Notes: generated from the sequence alone by a model not told the origin. A stretch of 64,000 bases of DNA from Nocardia rhamnosiphila NBRC 108938 (GCF_000720425.1 NZ_JOAJ01000001.1:1302001-1366000); one strand, 5' to 3'; counted from the stretch's first letter, positions 40,136 through 49,978 are shown. Translations and numbers: made by a program.

Positions 40136-41239
40136 TCAGATTCCGACGAGCTCCGCGAGCAGCTCGGTGTGGTGCGCGTGATCACCGAACAGCGGTTCGA
40201 TGGCCCTGGCCCGCCGGAAGTACAGGTGCGGGTCCGCCTCCCAGGTGAACCCGATACCGCCGTGGATCTGAATATTCTGTGCCGCACACAGATTCAGGCA
40301 TTCCGCCGCCTGCGCCTTGGCCATCACCGCGACGCGGTGGAATTCGTCATTGTCCTCGGCGGCACACAGCGACGCGTACATCACGGTGGCCTGGGCCGCG
40401 TCGATGGCGATCGCCATATCGGCGCATTTGTGTTTGACGGCCTGGAAGGAGCCGATGGGACGATTGAACTGGATCCGCTGTTTCGCGTAGTCCACAGCCA
40501 TCGCGAGCACCGCCTCGGCCGCGCCGAGTGCCTCGTTCGCGAGCAGCGTGCGGACGATATCGACGACCCGGCCGATCGCGTCCCGGTCGGCGCCCAGCAG
40601 CTGGGCGGGGGCCTCGGCGAGCTCGACGGTGGCCACCGTGCGGGTCGGGTCCAGCGACGGCCGCGCCGTGGTCCGCACACCCGGGCCCCGCGGGTCCACG
40701 ACGTAGAGGGCCACGACGTCCCCGGCCGGGGACGCGGCCGGCACCACCAGCAGATCGGCGACATGTCCGAAGGCGACGTAATCGAGGCGACCGGTGAGCG
40801 CCGGTGCGGCGGGGTCACCCGCTGCCCGCACCCGCGCGGCACCGGCCTCGGTGTCCTGCGCCCCGCTGAGCGCCAGGGTGCCGATCACCCGGCCGTCGAG
40901 TAGACCGGGCAGCAGTTCCTGCTGCTGAGCCGCGCTACCGAGCCGGAGTACCGCCTCGATGGCGCCGGTGGTGGTGACCATCGGCACCGGGGTCAGCGCT
41001 CGGCCCAGTTCCTGCGCGACCAGCGCGGTTTCGAGGAAACTGAACCCACCACCGCCGAACCGCTCGGCCACATGCAGGCCCGGTACCCCCATATTCGAGG
41101 CCAGCAACCGCCAGGTCGCGGCGTCATGGGCGCCCTGCTCGGCGATCTCACGCACCCGGGCCATCGGGGCGCGTTCGGTGAGGAGCCGGCGCAGCGAGCT
41201 CCGGAACTCCTCCTGGTCGGAGTCGTAGGCGAAGTACAC
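40136..41239 (-). CDS. Acyl-CoA dehydrogenase, beta-like subunit
   Basis: This 367-residue ACAD paralogue has the flavin-domain sequence GLHVAERFGGGGFSFLE, QRIQFNRPIGSFQAVKH and IHGGIGFTWEADPHLYF. It lacks the EGT-type catalytic Glu motif and ends LFGDHAHHTELLAELVG. This is the pattern of beta subunits in actinobacterial heteromeric ACADs such as the ChsE pairs and FadE28/29. The partner is the adjacent upstream gene at 41288. GGAAGAAG precedes the GTG start. It is the last gene of the 45.3-40.1 kb operon. Confidence 0.85.
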   Translation of the reverse strand: MYFAYDSDQEEFRSSLRRLLTERAPMARVREIAEQGAHDAATWRLLASNMGVPGLHVAERFGGGGFSFLETALVAQELGRALTPVPMVTTTGAIEAVLRLGSAAQQQELLPGLLDGRVIGTLALSGAQDTEAGAARVRAAGDPAAPALTGRLDYVAFGHVADLLVVPAASPAGDVVALYVVDPRGPGVRTTARPSLDPTRTVATVELAEAPAQLLGADRDAIGRVVDIVRTLLANEALGAAEAVLAMAVDYAKQRIQFNRPIGSFQAVKHKCADMAIAIDAAQATVMYASLCAAEDNDEFHRVAVMAKAQAAECLNLCAAQNIQIHGGIGFTWEADPHLYFRRARAIEPLFGDHAHHTELLAELVGI

Positions 41240-41287
41240 GTCTTCTTCCGTTCTCGGCGTTCCGCCGCGAGGGCGGAAAAGGATGGG

Positions 41288-42547
41288 TCAGGCGCTCTTG
41301 CGGCGGCCGATGTCCTGGAAGGGGCCGCCGTCGAGGCGGGGTTCCCTGGGCAGCCCGAGCAACTGCTCGCCGATGATGTTGCGCTGGATCTGTGAACTGC
41401 CGCCGTAGATGGTGGCGGCCCGCGCGTACAGTGCGATATCGGTCCAGCACCGGGACGAATTGTCGGCGCCCGGGTTGGGGGTCACCAGCATGCCGTCGTT
41501 GCCGCCGCCGGTCGGTGTGAGCACTTCGAGACCGAGGATCTGCATTCCGACCTCGGTGAGGCGCTGGAAGAACTCGCTCCAGATCACCTTCGAGAACGAG
41601 CCGTCCACACCGTGGGAGCCGCCGTTGAGCAGTTTGGTCAGTGCGCGATAGCCGCGGAACCGCATGGTCTGCACCCGCGACCAGCACCAGGCGAGTTCGG
41701 CGCGGATCCGCGGATCGGCGGTGAGACCGCGTTCGCGGGCCAGTTCGATCAGCCGTTCCACTTCGCGCCCGAAGCGCACGGCGTCGGTGGTGGCCCGCAC
41801 GCCGCGTTCGAATCCGAGCAGCGTGTTGGCGGTGTTCCAGCCACCGTTCACCCCGCCGAGCACATGAGAGGCATGGGTCCGGGCATCGGTGAAGAACACT
41901 TCGCTGAAGGCGACATGGCCGGCGGCGTTGACGATCGGGCGCACCTCGACGCCGGGCTGGTCCATGGGTACCAGCAGAAAGGACAGGCCCTTGTGTTTGG
42001 CCACCGTTGAATCGGTGCGCGCGATCACGAAGATCCAGTTGGCCCGGTGACCCTGCGAGGTCCACGTCTTCTGCCCGTTGATCACCCACTCGTCACCCTC
42101 GAGCACCGCCCGGGTGCGCATACCCGCCAGATCCGAACCGGCCTCGGGCTCCGAATAGCCCTGGCACCACACATGTTCACCGGAGAGCATCCGAGGCAGG
42201 AAGTACTGCTTCTGTTCCGCGGTGCCGAGGACGGTCATGGTGTTGCCGAGCAATTTGATGCCGAGGGTGTCGTTCTCGGTTCCGTCGGGCACGCCGAGCC
42301 GCATGAGTTCTTCGTTGAGCACCACCTGCTCGATACTCGACAGACCGGCGCCACCGAACTCCCGGGGCCAGGAGACCGCGAGCAAATCGTTGTCGGCCAG
42401 CACCTTTCGCCAGGTCGTCAGGAATTCTTCCTGCTCGGCCGCGGCGAGCGCGCCGATGCCCCGCCAGTTCTCGGGCAGTTTCGATTCGAGCAGTTCGCGC
42501 ACGCGGGCGCGATAGGTTTCCGCCTCGGCGGGATAGGTGATGTCCAT
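41288..42547 (-). CDS. Acyl-CoA dehydrogenase, alpha-like subunit
   Basis: This 419-residue ACAD has [45 protein letters not shown] (flavin site) and a C-terminal [15 protein letters not shown]. The Gly in place of the usual Glu before GS is typical of alpha subunits of heteromeric actinobacterial ACADs, where the base lies elsewhere. It lies three bases after the fused CoA-transferase and 48 bp before its presumed beta partner. The gap contains a small hairpin (41260-41278). Confidence 0.9.
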   Translation of the reverse strand: MDITYPAEAETYRARVRELLESKLPENWRGIGALAAAEQEEFLTTWRKVLADNDLLAVSWPREFGGAGLSSIEQVVLNEELMRLGVPDGTENDTLGIKLLGNTMTVLGTAEQKQYFLPRMLSGEHVWCQGYSEPEAGSDLAGMRTRAVLEGDEWVINGQKTWTSQGHRANWIFVIARTDSTVAKHKGLSFLLVPMDQPGVEVRPIVNAAGHVAFSEVFFTDARTHASHVLGGVNGGWNTANTLLGFERGVRATTDAVRFGREVERLIELARERGLTADPRIRAELAWCWSRVQTMRFRGYRALTKLLNGGSHGVDGSFSKVIWSEFFQRLTEVGMQILGLEVLTPTGGGNDGMLVTPNPGADNSSRCWTDIALYARAATIYGGSSQIQRNIIGEQLLGLPREPRLDGGPFQDIGRRKSA

Positions 42548-42550
42548 GGT

Positions 42551-44914
42551 TCAGGATTCCTCTGCTGCCGCGGTGGGCAGTGTGCACACGGTCGCCAGCA
42601 GGGCGGCGACCTCGTCGGGGGTGTAGCCGAGGTCGGTCAGGATCTCGGCCGAATGCTGGCCGAGTCGCGGACTACCGCCCTTGAACCGGCCGGGGGTCTC
42701 GGACAGATGGATCACCATGCCGACCTCGCGCGACCAGCCGTACTCGGGATGGTGATGCTCCACCACGCGCTGGGAGTCCAGCGCCCACTCCTCCCAGAGC
42801 AGCTCCGGCATGATCGGGTAGTCGAGCGGGATCTCGGCGGGCACCTCGTGGCCGTCGAGCAGTTCGAAGGCCTGCGCGCTCTTCAGTTCGGCGAACCGAA
42901 CAGTGAGCGTCTCCGCGAGCGCGGCCGCGTTCGTGGCACGGGCACGGGTGCTCGTGAACCGCGCGTCGGCGGCCAGGTCCGGCAGGTCGAGCGCCGCGGT
43001 GAGCCGACCGAAGGCCGCGTCACCGAATACGGCCACGGCGATCCAGCCGTCGGCGGTGCGATACAGCCGGTAGAGCGGGGACAGACCCATCTGCTCGGCG
43101 TCGAGCCGATGCGCGGGGACCGCGGCGCCGTCGAGGGTGGCCGCATGCTCGCTGATGACGAACAGGCTCGAATGCAATTGCGGGCTCTCGACATACTGTC
43201 CCGCACCGGTGTTGGCCCGGTGGTGCAGTGCCAGCAGCACCGTGACCGCACCGAGGAATCCGTTGTACAGGTCCTCGTTGCCGATCACCCGGCGAATCGG
43301 GGGGTTGCCTTCGCCCGCGCCCTCGAAGTTCAGGCCCACCAGTCCCGAGACCAGCGGCGCGAACGATTTCAGCGCCGATTTCGGTCCGGCCGAGCCGAAT
43401 CCCGGCAGATAGGCATAGATCAGGTCGGGGTTGAGCGCCGCCAGCTGCTCGTACCCGAGACCGATCTTCTCGGCCTTACCGGGACGGTAGTTCTGCATGA
43501 CCACATCGGCCTCGGCGACCAGCCGGTGCGCGATCTGTTGTCCTTCGGCGGTGCGCAGATCCAGCGCGATGGTGCGTTTTCCGCGGTTGGCACCTTCGAA
43601 GAGGTCGCCCAGCGGGCGCATCTGATCGCCGGCGAGGGGTTCCACCTTGATGACATCGGCACCGAGATCCGACAGCAGCCGGGCACCGAACCCGGTCGCG
43701 AAGTAGGAGCTGAAGTCCAGGATCCGCACGCCCTCCAGCGGGGCGCTCACCCGCTCGCCGGTCGGCGCGGGCGCCCACCGCGGCGAACGGGTGACCTCGT
43801 CGAGGCGCTCGTTGTGCGCCCCGACGGGAGGCGCCGGAGCGGGAACGGCCGGCGCCGATTTCTCGAAACGGATCACCGGGCCGATCTGGCGGAGCGTGCC
43901 GTGCCGCGCGTCCGGCACCTCGATCGCGACTCCGGCGAACCGCACCTGGTCATCGGCGAAGGTCTCCTCGGGGTGCAGGACCGGCAGTGCGGCGATATCG
44001 GCGGCGTGGAACAGCTCGAGCCATTCGTCGCGCGGGCGGGTCCGGAACGCCTCCGGCACCTTGTTGCGGGCGATATCGAGTTCCACTTCGTTCAGCGGCA
44101 CCGCCATCTCCGGTCCGGCGATCGTTTGTGTCTGCTCGCCGAAACCGAGCAGATCCATCATGCGCTTGTAGGAACCCGGGCCGCCGGTGTGCGGGATCAA
44201 CCATTTCCCGTCGGCGCACCGGAACGGATCGGTGATCAACCGCTTGCTGCCGAATCCCTTCTGGTTGCCGCTGCGGGCGAGGTAGGAGATGTCCTGCTCG
44301 TTCCACCACCAGTTCATCGAGGAGATCGCCAGCATCCCGTCGAGCAGCGAGGTGTCGACCTTCTGCCCGGTGCCGTTGATCTTCCGGGCGCGTAGCGCCG
44401 CGAGAATGCCGAGGGTGGTGATGAACGCGGTGCCGTAGGAGACCGTCGGATGCCCCAGGAAAACGGGGCCGTCGCGGTGTCCCTGTTGTTCGGCCGTCTG
44501 GCCGAGGCGGGCATTGAGCAGTGCCTCGTAGCCGGGCCGGGAGGCGAGCGGTCCGTCGTTGCCGTACCCGGTGACGGAGCAGTAGACCAGTTCCGGATAT
44601 TCCCCGTGCCACCGGTCGTAGCCGATGCCGAGGGCCTCGGCCCGGCCCGTACCGAAGGATTCGACGAAGACATCCGCGCCGGACACCAGCCGCTCGGCGA
44701 TGGCCCGGCCCGCTTCGGTGCGCAGATCGGCTTCGACGCTCCACTTACCGCGATCGGTCGTCGCCCGCAGGACCGAATCCGCGTCGTCCGGGCCGCCGGG
44801 TCGCTCGAGTTTGACGACACGGGCGCCGTAGTCGGCGAGCATCATCGTCGCGATGGCCGCCGGCATACCCCAGCTGGCATCGATCACGACGAGTCCGTCG
44901 AGGGGACCGGCCAT
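42551..44914 (-). CDS. Tandem class III CoA-transferase fusion
   Basis: This 787-residue protein is two complete CaiB/BaiF domains in one chain: residues 1-350 (GLVVIDASWGMPAAIATMML) and 391-787 (GVRILDFSSYFATGFGARLL), joined by a Pro/Ala-rich linker. The position of the catalytic Asp reads GHPTVSYGTAF in domain 1, with no Asp, and VIGNEDLYNGF in domain 2, with Asp. Only the second domain therefore looks competent, like a fused heterodimer. It presumably activates the pathway substrate for the following ACAD pair. GGAG precedes the ATG. Confidence 0.9.
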   Translation of the reverse strand: MAGPLDGLVVIDASWGMPAAIATMMLADYGARVVKLERPGGPDDADSVLRATTDRGKWSVEADLRTEAGRAIAERLVSGADVFVESFGTGRAEALGIGYDRWHGEYPELVYCSVTGYGNDGPLASRPGYEALLNARLGQTAEQQGHRDGPVFLGHPTVSYGTAFITTLGILAALRARKINGTGQKVDTSLLDGMLAISSMNWWWNEQDISYLARSGNQKGFGSKRLITDPFRCADGKWLIPHTGGPGSYKRMMDLLGFGEQTQTIAGPEMAVPLNEVELDIARNKVPEAFRTRPRDEWLELFHAADIAALPVLHPEETFADDQVRFAGVAIEVPDARHGTLRQIGPVIRFEKSAPAVPAPAPPVGAHNERLDEVTRSPRWAPAPTGERVSAPLEGVRILDFSSYFATGFGARLLSDLGADVIKVEPLAGDQMRPLGDLFEGANRGKRTIALDLRTAEGQQIAHRLVAEADVVMQNYRPGKAEKIGLGYEQLAALNPDLIYAYLPGFGSAGPKSALKSFAPLVSGLVGLNFEGAGEGNPPIRRVIGNEDLYNGFLGAVTVLLALHHRANTGAGQYVESPQLHSSLFVISEHAATLDGAAVPAHRLDAEQMGLSPLYRLYRTADGWIAVAVFGDAAFGRLTAALDLPDLAADARFTSTRARATNAAALAETLTVRFAELKSAQAFELLDGHEVPAEIPLDYPIMPELLWEEWALDSQRVVEHHHPEYGWSREVGMVIHLSETPGRFKGGSPRLGQHSAEILTDLGYTPDEVAALLATVCTLPTAAAEES

Positions 44915-44999
44915 GGGAGGCTCCTTCTTCTACACGATTGCCGCGCCGATCGGCGCCCCTCGGGCGCCCGTCCGGCAGCGAGATTTTCGGGGGCCGGTC

Positions 45000-45140
45000 C
45001 TAATCGGACGACGGCAGCGGTTTGGCGGTGAGCAGCTCCATCGGCGCACCGTGGCAGTTGAAACGACCCTCGCCCTTCTTCACGCAGATGACCTGGGTCT
45101 GGCACGTGCCACAGGTGTAGCGCTTACCGGTCTCGTTCAT
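45000..45140 (-). CDS. Desulforedoxin-like microprotein 2
   Basis: This 46-residue frame (MNETGKRYTCGTCQTQVICV, ending LPSSD, TAG) has GAGGAG about nine bases before the ATG. The spacing YTCGTC...RFNCHGAPMEL closely follows desulforedoxin (YKCELC...LVCCGEDM), but with His in place of the fourth Cys. It could bind iron or zinc with Cys3His ligation. It lies 27 bp after microprotein 1 and 85 bp before the fused CoA-transferase, apparently in the same operon. Confidence 0.65.
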   Translation of the reverse strand: MNETGKRYTCGTCQTQVICVKKGEGRFNCHGAPMELLTAKPLPSSD

Positions 45141-45167
45141 GGGTTTCTCCTCGGTAGGTCGGCGGAC

Positions 45168-45317
45168 TCAGCGGCCCGCGAAAGTGATTTCGAGGGCGAC
45201 TCCGCAGCAGGTCAGCGCGGAACCGGCCGCGGTCGTGACGATCGCCTCCGAACCACATTCGTTGCAGCGCAACCGGCTTCCGTTGGTGGCCTGGGTGCCG
45301 AGGGTTGTCTCGGACAT
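45168..45317 (-). CDS. Desulforedoxin-like microprotein 1
   Basis: This 49-residue protein has AAGGAG before the ATG (MSETTLGTQ). LRCNECGSE...ALTCCGVALEI matches the C-x2-C...C-C-G pattern of desulforedoxin and the N-terminal domain of desulfoferrodoxin, which hold a Fe(SCys)4 centre. A zinc ribbon is the alternative. It is the first gene of the operon that continues with microprotein 2, the fused CoA-transferase and the ACAD pair. A longer upstream start is possible but lacks a ribosome site. Confidence 0.65.
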   Translation of the reverse strand: MSETTLGTQATNGSRLRCNECGSEAIVTTAAGSALTCCGVALEITFAGR

Positions 45318-45398
45318 ATCCGCTCCTTCATCGAGGACCGCACCGGCGGGCGCGGGACTCACGACTTCCGGCACGGGTACAAAACGTTACTCAGTTCA

Positions 45399-45423
45399 CC
45401 ATAATGATAGTCATAGATTATGG
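45399..45423. promoter_or_regulatory. Operator candidate upstream of the microprotein operon
   Basis: CCATAAT and ATTATGG are perfect 7-bp arms separated by 11 bases; ATGA-TAG-TCAT lies inside. The site carries the ATNATNAT core (ATAATGAT, 45401-45408) and lies 82 bp upstream of the first microprotein start. Confidence 0.55.
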
Positions 45424-45462
45424 CAAGGGTGCGCCCCTTCCCACGCCCTCGGGCGCAGGGGG

Positions 45463-46215
45463 TCACATCAACCGGCCACCGGTCACTTCGAGCACGGTGC
45501 CGGTCATATAGCCGGCCAGATCGCTGGCCAGGAACAACACCACCGAGGCGACCTCACCCGGCTCACCCGCGCGACCCAGCGGGATCTCCGCCATCTTCTG
45601 TTCCCAGATACGCTCGGGCATGGCCTCGGTCATCGGCGTCCGGATCAGGCCCGGCTGTACCGCGTTCACCCGCACATTCTTGAAGGCGACCTCTTTGGCC
45701 GCCGCCTTGGTGAGACCTACGATCCCCGCCTTGGCCGCCGAATAGTTGGTCTGCCCGACGAGCCCGACCTTCCCCGACAACGAGGAGATGTTCACGATCG
45801 CCCCTGACCCGTGCGCGCGCATTCGATCCGCGGCCACCCGGGTGCCGTTCCACGCACCCTTCAGGTGCACGGCGATGATGTCGTCGAAGTCCTGCTCACT
45901 CATTCTGCGCATCGTCGCGTCCCGCGTCATCCCGGCGTTGTTGACGAACACCCCGAGCGGGCCGAAGGCCGCCTCGGCGGTATCGACCACGGCCTCCACC
46001 GCGGCGCCGTCGCGGACATCGCAGCGGACGAACCGGGCGATATCCGCGCCGCCGAGTGCGGTCACCGCCTGCGCGCCGGCCTCCTCGTTGATATCGGCGA
46101 TCACGACCCTGGCACCCTCACGCACGAAGGTGCGCGCGATCTCCAGCCCGATTCCCTGCGCGGCCCCCGTCACGACGGCGACCTTTTCTTCCAGCAGCCC
46201 CACTGCCACTCCCAT
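45463..46215 (-). CDS. SDR dehydrogenase (FabG-like)
   Basis: This 250-residue SDR has [20 protein letters not shown] (Asp, NAD preference), [11 protein letters not shown], and triad Ser/Tyr/Lys in [10 protein letters not shown] and YSAAKAG. It resembles acetoacetyl-CoA/3-oxoacyl reductases. It is the third gene of the operon ACAD, CoA-transferase, SDR, 29 bp after the transferase. The start is uncertain: GTG codons 2 and 4 codons downstream are possible. Confidence 0.88.
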   Translation of the reverse strand: MGVAVGLLEEKVAVVTGAAQGIGLEIARTFVREGARVVIADINEEAGAQAVTALGGADIARFVRCDVRDGAAVEAVVDTAEAAFGPLGVFVNNAGMTRDATMRRMSEQDFDDIIAVHLKGAWNGTRVAADRMRAHGSGAIVNISSLSGKVGLVGQTNYSAAKAGIVGLTKAAAKEVAFKNVRVNAVQPGLIRTPMTEAMPERIWEQKMAEIPLGRAGEPGEVASVVLFLASDLAGYMTGTVLEVTGGRLM

Positions 46216-46244
46216 CCGTATCGTCCCGCGAATCCGGCGCCGCG

Positions 46245-47450
46245 CTACTGCACGACTCCGGCCGACCGCAGCTCCGCGATCCGCCCCGCGCTGTATCCGA
46301 TCCCGGCGAGTACCGCGTCGGTCTGCTCACCCAGCGCCGGCACCGCGCCCATCCGCAGCTCCACATCGCGGAAGGTCATGGGCGGCAATACCGCCCGGAT
46401 CGGCCCGGCCTCGGTCCGCACCTCGCGCCAGCGGTCCCGGGCCGCCAGCTGGGGATGGGCGATCAGGCTCTTCATATCGCCGAGTTGCGCCGCGGGGATC
46501 CCGGCTTTCGCGAGCCGGCCGTCGAGATCGGCGGTATCGAAGACCCGGGTGAGCGCGCCGACGAGTTCGTCGACCGCGGCCCGATTCCGTACGCGTTCGA
46601 TATTCGTCGCGAAGCGCGGATCGTCGGCGAGTTCGGGGCGTTCGAACACCTCGGTCACCAGCGTGCGCCAGCCCCGGTCGTTCTGCACTCCGATGAGGAT
46701 CTGGCCGTCCCGGGTGGGATAAGCGTCGTAAGGCGCGATCGAGGCGTGCGACAGCCCCATTCGCCGGATCTGCACATCCTGGTACATCTGCATATAGATC
46801 GAATGCCCGAGCCATTCGACGGTCGCGTCGAACATCGCGACATCGATGATCGCGCCCACGCCGGTCCGTTCCCGCCGGAACAGCGCCGCCTGGATCGCGG
46901 ACAGCGCGTACATCCCGGCAGCGATATCGGAGGTGGGGATTCCGGTCTTGGTGGCCGTCTCCGGCGTGCCGGTGATCGAGACCAGCCCGGTCTCGGCCTG
47001 GACCAACATATCGTAGGCCTTGCGGTCCACGAACGGCCCCGACGTCCCGTATCCCGACATATTCACCACGATCAGTTCGGGATGGTCCGCGCGCAGCTCC
47101 TCCGCACCCAGCCCCAGCCGTTCGGCGGCGCCGGGTGCCGAATTCTGGACGAACACATCCGCCCCGGCGATCAGTGCCCGCACCGCGGCGAGGCCCGCGG
47201 CGGACTTGAGGTCGACGCACAGCGATTCCTTGCCGCGGTTGAGCCAGACGAAATGCGAGGCCAGACCGTGGACGGCCGTATCGTAGTTCCGGGCGAAATC
47301 GCCCTCCCCGATCCGCTCGACCTTGATCACCCGGGCCCCGAGGTCGGCGAGATGCCGGGTCGCGATAGGGGCGGCCACGGCCTGCTCGAGGCCGACCACG
47401 GTGATTCCCGCCAGCGGCAGGTCGGCTTCGTGCCCCGGTTCCGATGCCAT
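46245..47450 (-). CDS. Class III CoA-transferase (CaiB/BaiF)
   Basis: This 401-residue single-domain CaiB-type enzyme has [20 protein letters not shown] at the N-terminus, then [25 protein letters not shown] and [13 protein letters not shown]. The catalytic Asp is expected in [13 protein letters not shown]. It transfers CoA from an acyl-CoA such as succinyl-CoA to a carboxylate. GGAGGT precedes the ATG, which lies one base after the upstream ACAD stop, so the two are coupled. Confidence 0.92.
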   Translation of the reverse strand: MASEPGHEADLPLAGITVVGLEQAVAAPIATRHLADLGARVIKVERIGEGDFARNYDTAVHGLASHFVWLNRGKESLCVDLKSAAGLAAVRALIAGADVFVQNSAPGAAERLGLGAEELRADHPELIVVNMSGYGTSGPFVDRKAYDMLVQAETGLVSITGTPETATKTGIPTSDIAAGMYALSAIQAALFRRERTGVGAIIDVAMFDATVEWLGHSIYMQMYQDVQIRRMGLSHASIAPYDAYPTRDGQILIGVQNDRGWRTLVTEVFERPELADDPRFATNIERVRNRAAVDELVGALTRVFDTADLDGRLAKAGIPAAQLGDMKSLIAHPQLAARDRWREVRTEAGPIRAVLPPMTFRDVELRMGAVPALGEQTDAVLAGIGYSAGRIAELRSAGVVQ

Positions 47451-47451
47451 C

Positions 47452-48636
47452 TCAGCGACCTCCGCCCGCCTGCCGCTGCGCGGCCTTGACCAGACCGCCG
47501 CCGATGATCAGGCGCTGGATCTCACTCGTTCCCTCGTACAACCGCAGCAGCCGCACATCGCGGTAGATCCGCTCCACGGTGACCTCCCGCATATATCCGG
47601 TGCCGCCGTGGATCTGCACCGCCAGATCCGCCGCACGACCGACCATCTCGGTGCAGTACAGCTTGGCCGCGGACGGGCCGATCCGCCGGTCGGCGCCGGA
47701 GACATAGGCCGCCGCGACCTCGCGGACCATGGCCCGCCCCGCCATGACCCCGGTGGCGATATCGGCGATCATGGCCTGCACCAGCTGGAAATCGCCGATC
47801 GGGGTGCCGCCCTGGGTAGCGGTGGCCGCATACGCGACGGATTCGTCGAGTGCGCGCTGGGCGCTACCCACGGCCAGCGCGGCGATATGGACCCGGCCCC
47901 GGGCCAGCGAGGTCATCGCGGCCCGGTAGCCGACATCCTCGCTGCCGCCCACGAGCGCCGAATGCGGAACGCGGACATCGGTGAAACGGATATCGGCCGT
48001 CCAAGCGCCCTCCTGGCCCATCTTCCGGTCCTTGGGCGACACCTCGATCCCCGGCGTATCGGCCGGGACGAGGAATACCGCGATACCGGTGCCGTTCTCG
48101 TCGGCGGGCCGGGTCCGGGCGAAGACGACGAAGAGATCGGCCAGCGGGGCATTGGTGATGAAACGCTTCTCCCCGCCGAGCACCCAGTCGTCGCCGTCAC
48201 GGATCGCCTTGGTACGCAACCCGGACGGATTGGATCCGGCGCCGGGTTCGGTCAGCGCGAACGAGGCCACTACCGCACCGGAGGCGATACCCTCGAGCCA
48301 TTGCGCCTTCTGCTCGTCGGTCCCGAACCCCACCAGAACCTGCCCGGCGATACCGTTGTTGGTGCCGAACATCGACCGCAGGGCCAGCGAGGTGTAGCCG
48401 AATTCCATGGCCAGTTCGACGTCCTGGGTCAGGTCCAGCCCCAGGCCGCCCCACTCCTGCGGGATCGCGTAGCCGAACAGGCCCATCGCCGCGGCATTGC
48501 GGCGGATATCGTCGGGAATGCTGTCGGTATCCGCGATCTCCTGCTCACGCGGTATCACTTCCTTGCGGATGAACTCGCGCGTCTGCGCCAGGATGTCAGC
48601 GAAATCTTCCGGACCGACTGCCGAAATAGTGGCCAT
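47452..48636 (-). CDS. Acyl-CoA dehydrogenase
   Basis: This 394-residue ACAD has all expected motifs: FALTEPGAGSNPSG, GGEKRFITNAPLADLF, IHGGTGYMREVTVERIYRD and a C-terminal RLYEGTSEIQRLI with catalytic Glu. It is most like short/medium-chain or 2-methylacyl enzymes. It leads an operon with the CoA-transferase and SDR. The start ATG has no Shine-Dalgarno sequence; GATACT lies six bases upstream, suggesting a leaderless mRNA. Confidence 0.92.
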   Translation of the reverse strand: MATISAVGPEDFADILAQTREFIRKEVIPREQEIADTDSIPDDIRRNAAAMGLFGYAIPQEWGGLGLDLTQDVELAMEFGYTSLALRSMFGTNNGIAGQVLVGFGTDEQKAQWLEGIASGAVVASFALTEPGAGSNPSGLRTKAIRDGDDWVLGGEKRFITNAPLADLFVVFARTRPADENGTGIAVFLVPADTPGIEVSPKDRKMGQEGAWTADIRFTDVRVPHSALVGGSEDVGYRAAMTSLARGRVHIAALAVGSAQRALDESVAYAATATQGGTPIGDFQLVQAMIADIATGVMAGRAMVREVAAAYVSGADRRIGPSAAKLYCTEMVGRAADLAVQIHGGTGYMREVTVERIYRDVRLLRLYEGTSEIQRLIIGGGLVKAAQRQAGGGR

Positions 48637-48682
48637 GATGGCAGTATCGCGCCCGCCAATGATGCATGTCAATACTATGGTG

Positions 48683-48696
48683 TGATTTATTATCAT
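48683..48696. promoter_or_regulatory. Divergent regulatory site, ACAD operon / CoA-transferase
   Basis: TGAT-TTATT-ATCA is a perfect dyad (48683-48695), with ATTATCAT (48689-48696) inside. It sits in the AT-rich centre of the 112-bp divergent gap. Confidence 0.5.
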
Positions 48697-48748
48697 TAAT
48701 TACCAACGCGCCTGATCAGACGCGCCGCACGGAACGAGGAGCTCCCCG

Positions 48749-49969
48749 ATGACCCGACCGAACCCCGCCTCGCGCCCGTTGGACGGACTGCGCGTCGTCG
48801 AGATCTCGAGTTTCGTCGCCTCTCCGCTGTGCGGTCTGACCCTGGCACAACTGGGCGCCGAGGTCATCCGGATCGATCCGCTCGGTGGCGCCGCCGATAT
48901 CGACCGGTGGCCGCTCACCGAGACGGGTGAATCGATCTACTGGACCGGCCTCAACCGCGGGAAACGGTCCGTGGCATTGGATCTGCGCAGCGAGGCGGGT
49001 CAGGAGATCGTCCGGCGCCTGGTGACCGCACCCGGTCATGGCGGCGGCATCCTGGTGACCAACGCGGGCGGCCGACGCTGGATGAGCCACGACACACTGG
49101 CCGCCGCCCGCGCCGATGTCATCACCTTGGAATTGCTGGGTCGTCACGACGGGCGACCCGCCGTGGACTACACCGTCAACGCCGCCCTGGGATTTCCGCA
49201 GATCACCGGCCCACTCGACCACGCCGGCGTGGTCAATCACGTACTCCCCGCATGGGATGTCGCCGCCGGGCTGCACGCCGCGCTCGCGGTCATCGCGGCA
49301 GTCCACCGCCGTGCGGCCACGGGAGCGGGCGCTCGGATCGTCCTCCCGCTCGAAGATGTCGCGCTCGCGACCGCCGGGGCGCTGGGCTATCTCACCGAGG
49401 TGCAGGTGAACGGGAGCGGCCGGACCGGCACCGGAAACTCCGTATACGGCACCTACGGCACCGATTTCACCACCGCCGACGGCGCGCGGTTCATGGTCGT
49501 CGCACTGACCACGCGGCATTTCCGTGACCTGACGGCAGTGACCGGGACCGAGCAGCCCGTCACCGCACTGGAATCCGCCCTGGGCGCCGACTTCGGGCGG
49601 GAGAGCGACCGCTACGAACACCGCGATGTGCTCACCGCGCTGTTCGCCCGCTGGTTCCGCGCGCACGATGCCGACGAGGTCGCCCGGGCCCTGGCCGCGA
49701 CCTCGGTACTGCACGAGCGATACCGCACCTTCGAGCAGACGGTCCGCTCCGGCGATCTGGAAGCCAATCCGCTCTTCTCCCCGCTGACCCAGCCGCGGAT
49801 CGGCGAATATCTCGCCGCGGCCGAACCGGCCTCGTTCGACGGGTCACATCTGCGCACCGGGCCGGCCGCCACGCTCGGCGCGGACGGCCGGGCGGTGCTG
49901 CGCGAGGTGCTCTCGATGGACGACGACGAGATCACCGCACTCGCGGAGGCGGGGGTTCTGGGCGGCTAG
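48749..49969 (+). CDS. Class III CoA-transferase (CaiB/BaiF)
   Basis: This 406-residue CaiB-type protein has GLRVVEISSFVASPLCGLTLA, EVIRIDPLGGAADIDRW and NRGKRSVALDLRSEAG. The probable catalytic Asp is in LPAWDVAAGLHAAL. The GRPAVDYTVNAALGFPQ segment is typical of a CaiB subgroup next to ACAD genes in actinobacteria. GAGGAG precedes the ATG. It is transcribed alone and ends at a bidirectional terminator. Confidence 0.9.
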   Translation: MTRPNPASRPLDGLRVVEISSFVASPLCGLTLAQLGAEVIRIDPLGGAADIDRWPLTETGESIYWTGLNRGKRSVALDLRSEAGQEIVRRLVTAPGHGGGILVTNAGGRRWMSHDTLAAARADVITLELLGRHDGRPAVDYTVNAALGFPQITGPLDHAGVVNHVLPAWDVAAGLHAALAVIAAVHRRAATGAGARIVLPLEDVALATAGALGYLTEVQVNGSGRTGTGNSVYGTYGTDFTTADGARFMVVALTTRHFRDLTAVTGTEQPVTALESALGADFGRESDRYEHRDVLTALFARWFRAHDADEVARALAATSVLHERYRTFEQTVRSGDLEANPLFSPLTQPRIGEYLAAAEPASFDGSHLRTGPAATLGADGRAVLREVLSMDDDEITALAEAGVLGG

Positions 49970-49978
49970 CGAACCGCG

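Noticed and set aside
42047..44395. A 782-codon plus-strand frame across the CoA-transferase fusion
   Set aside because: It is His/Arg/Gly-rich with no recognisable domain and is fully antisense to two CaiB domains and an ACAD with catalytic motifs.
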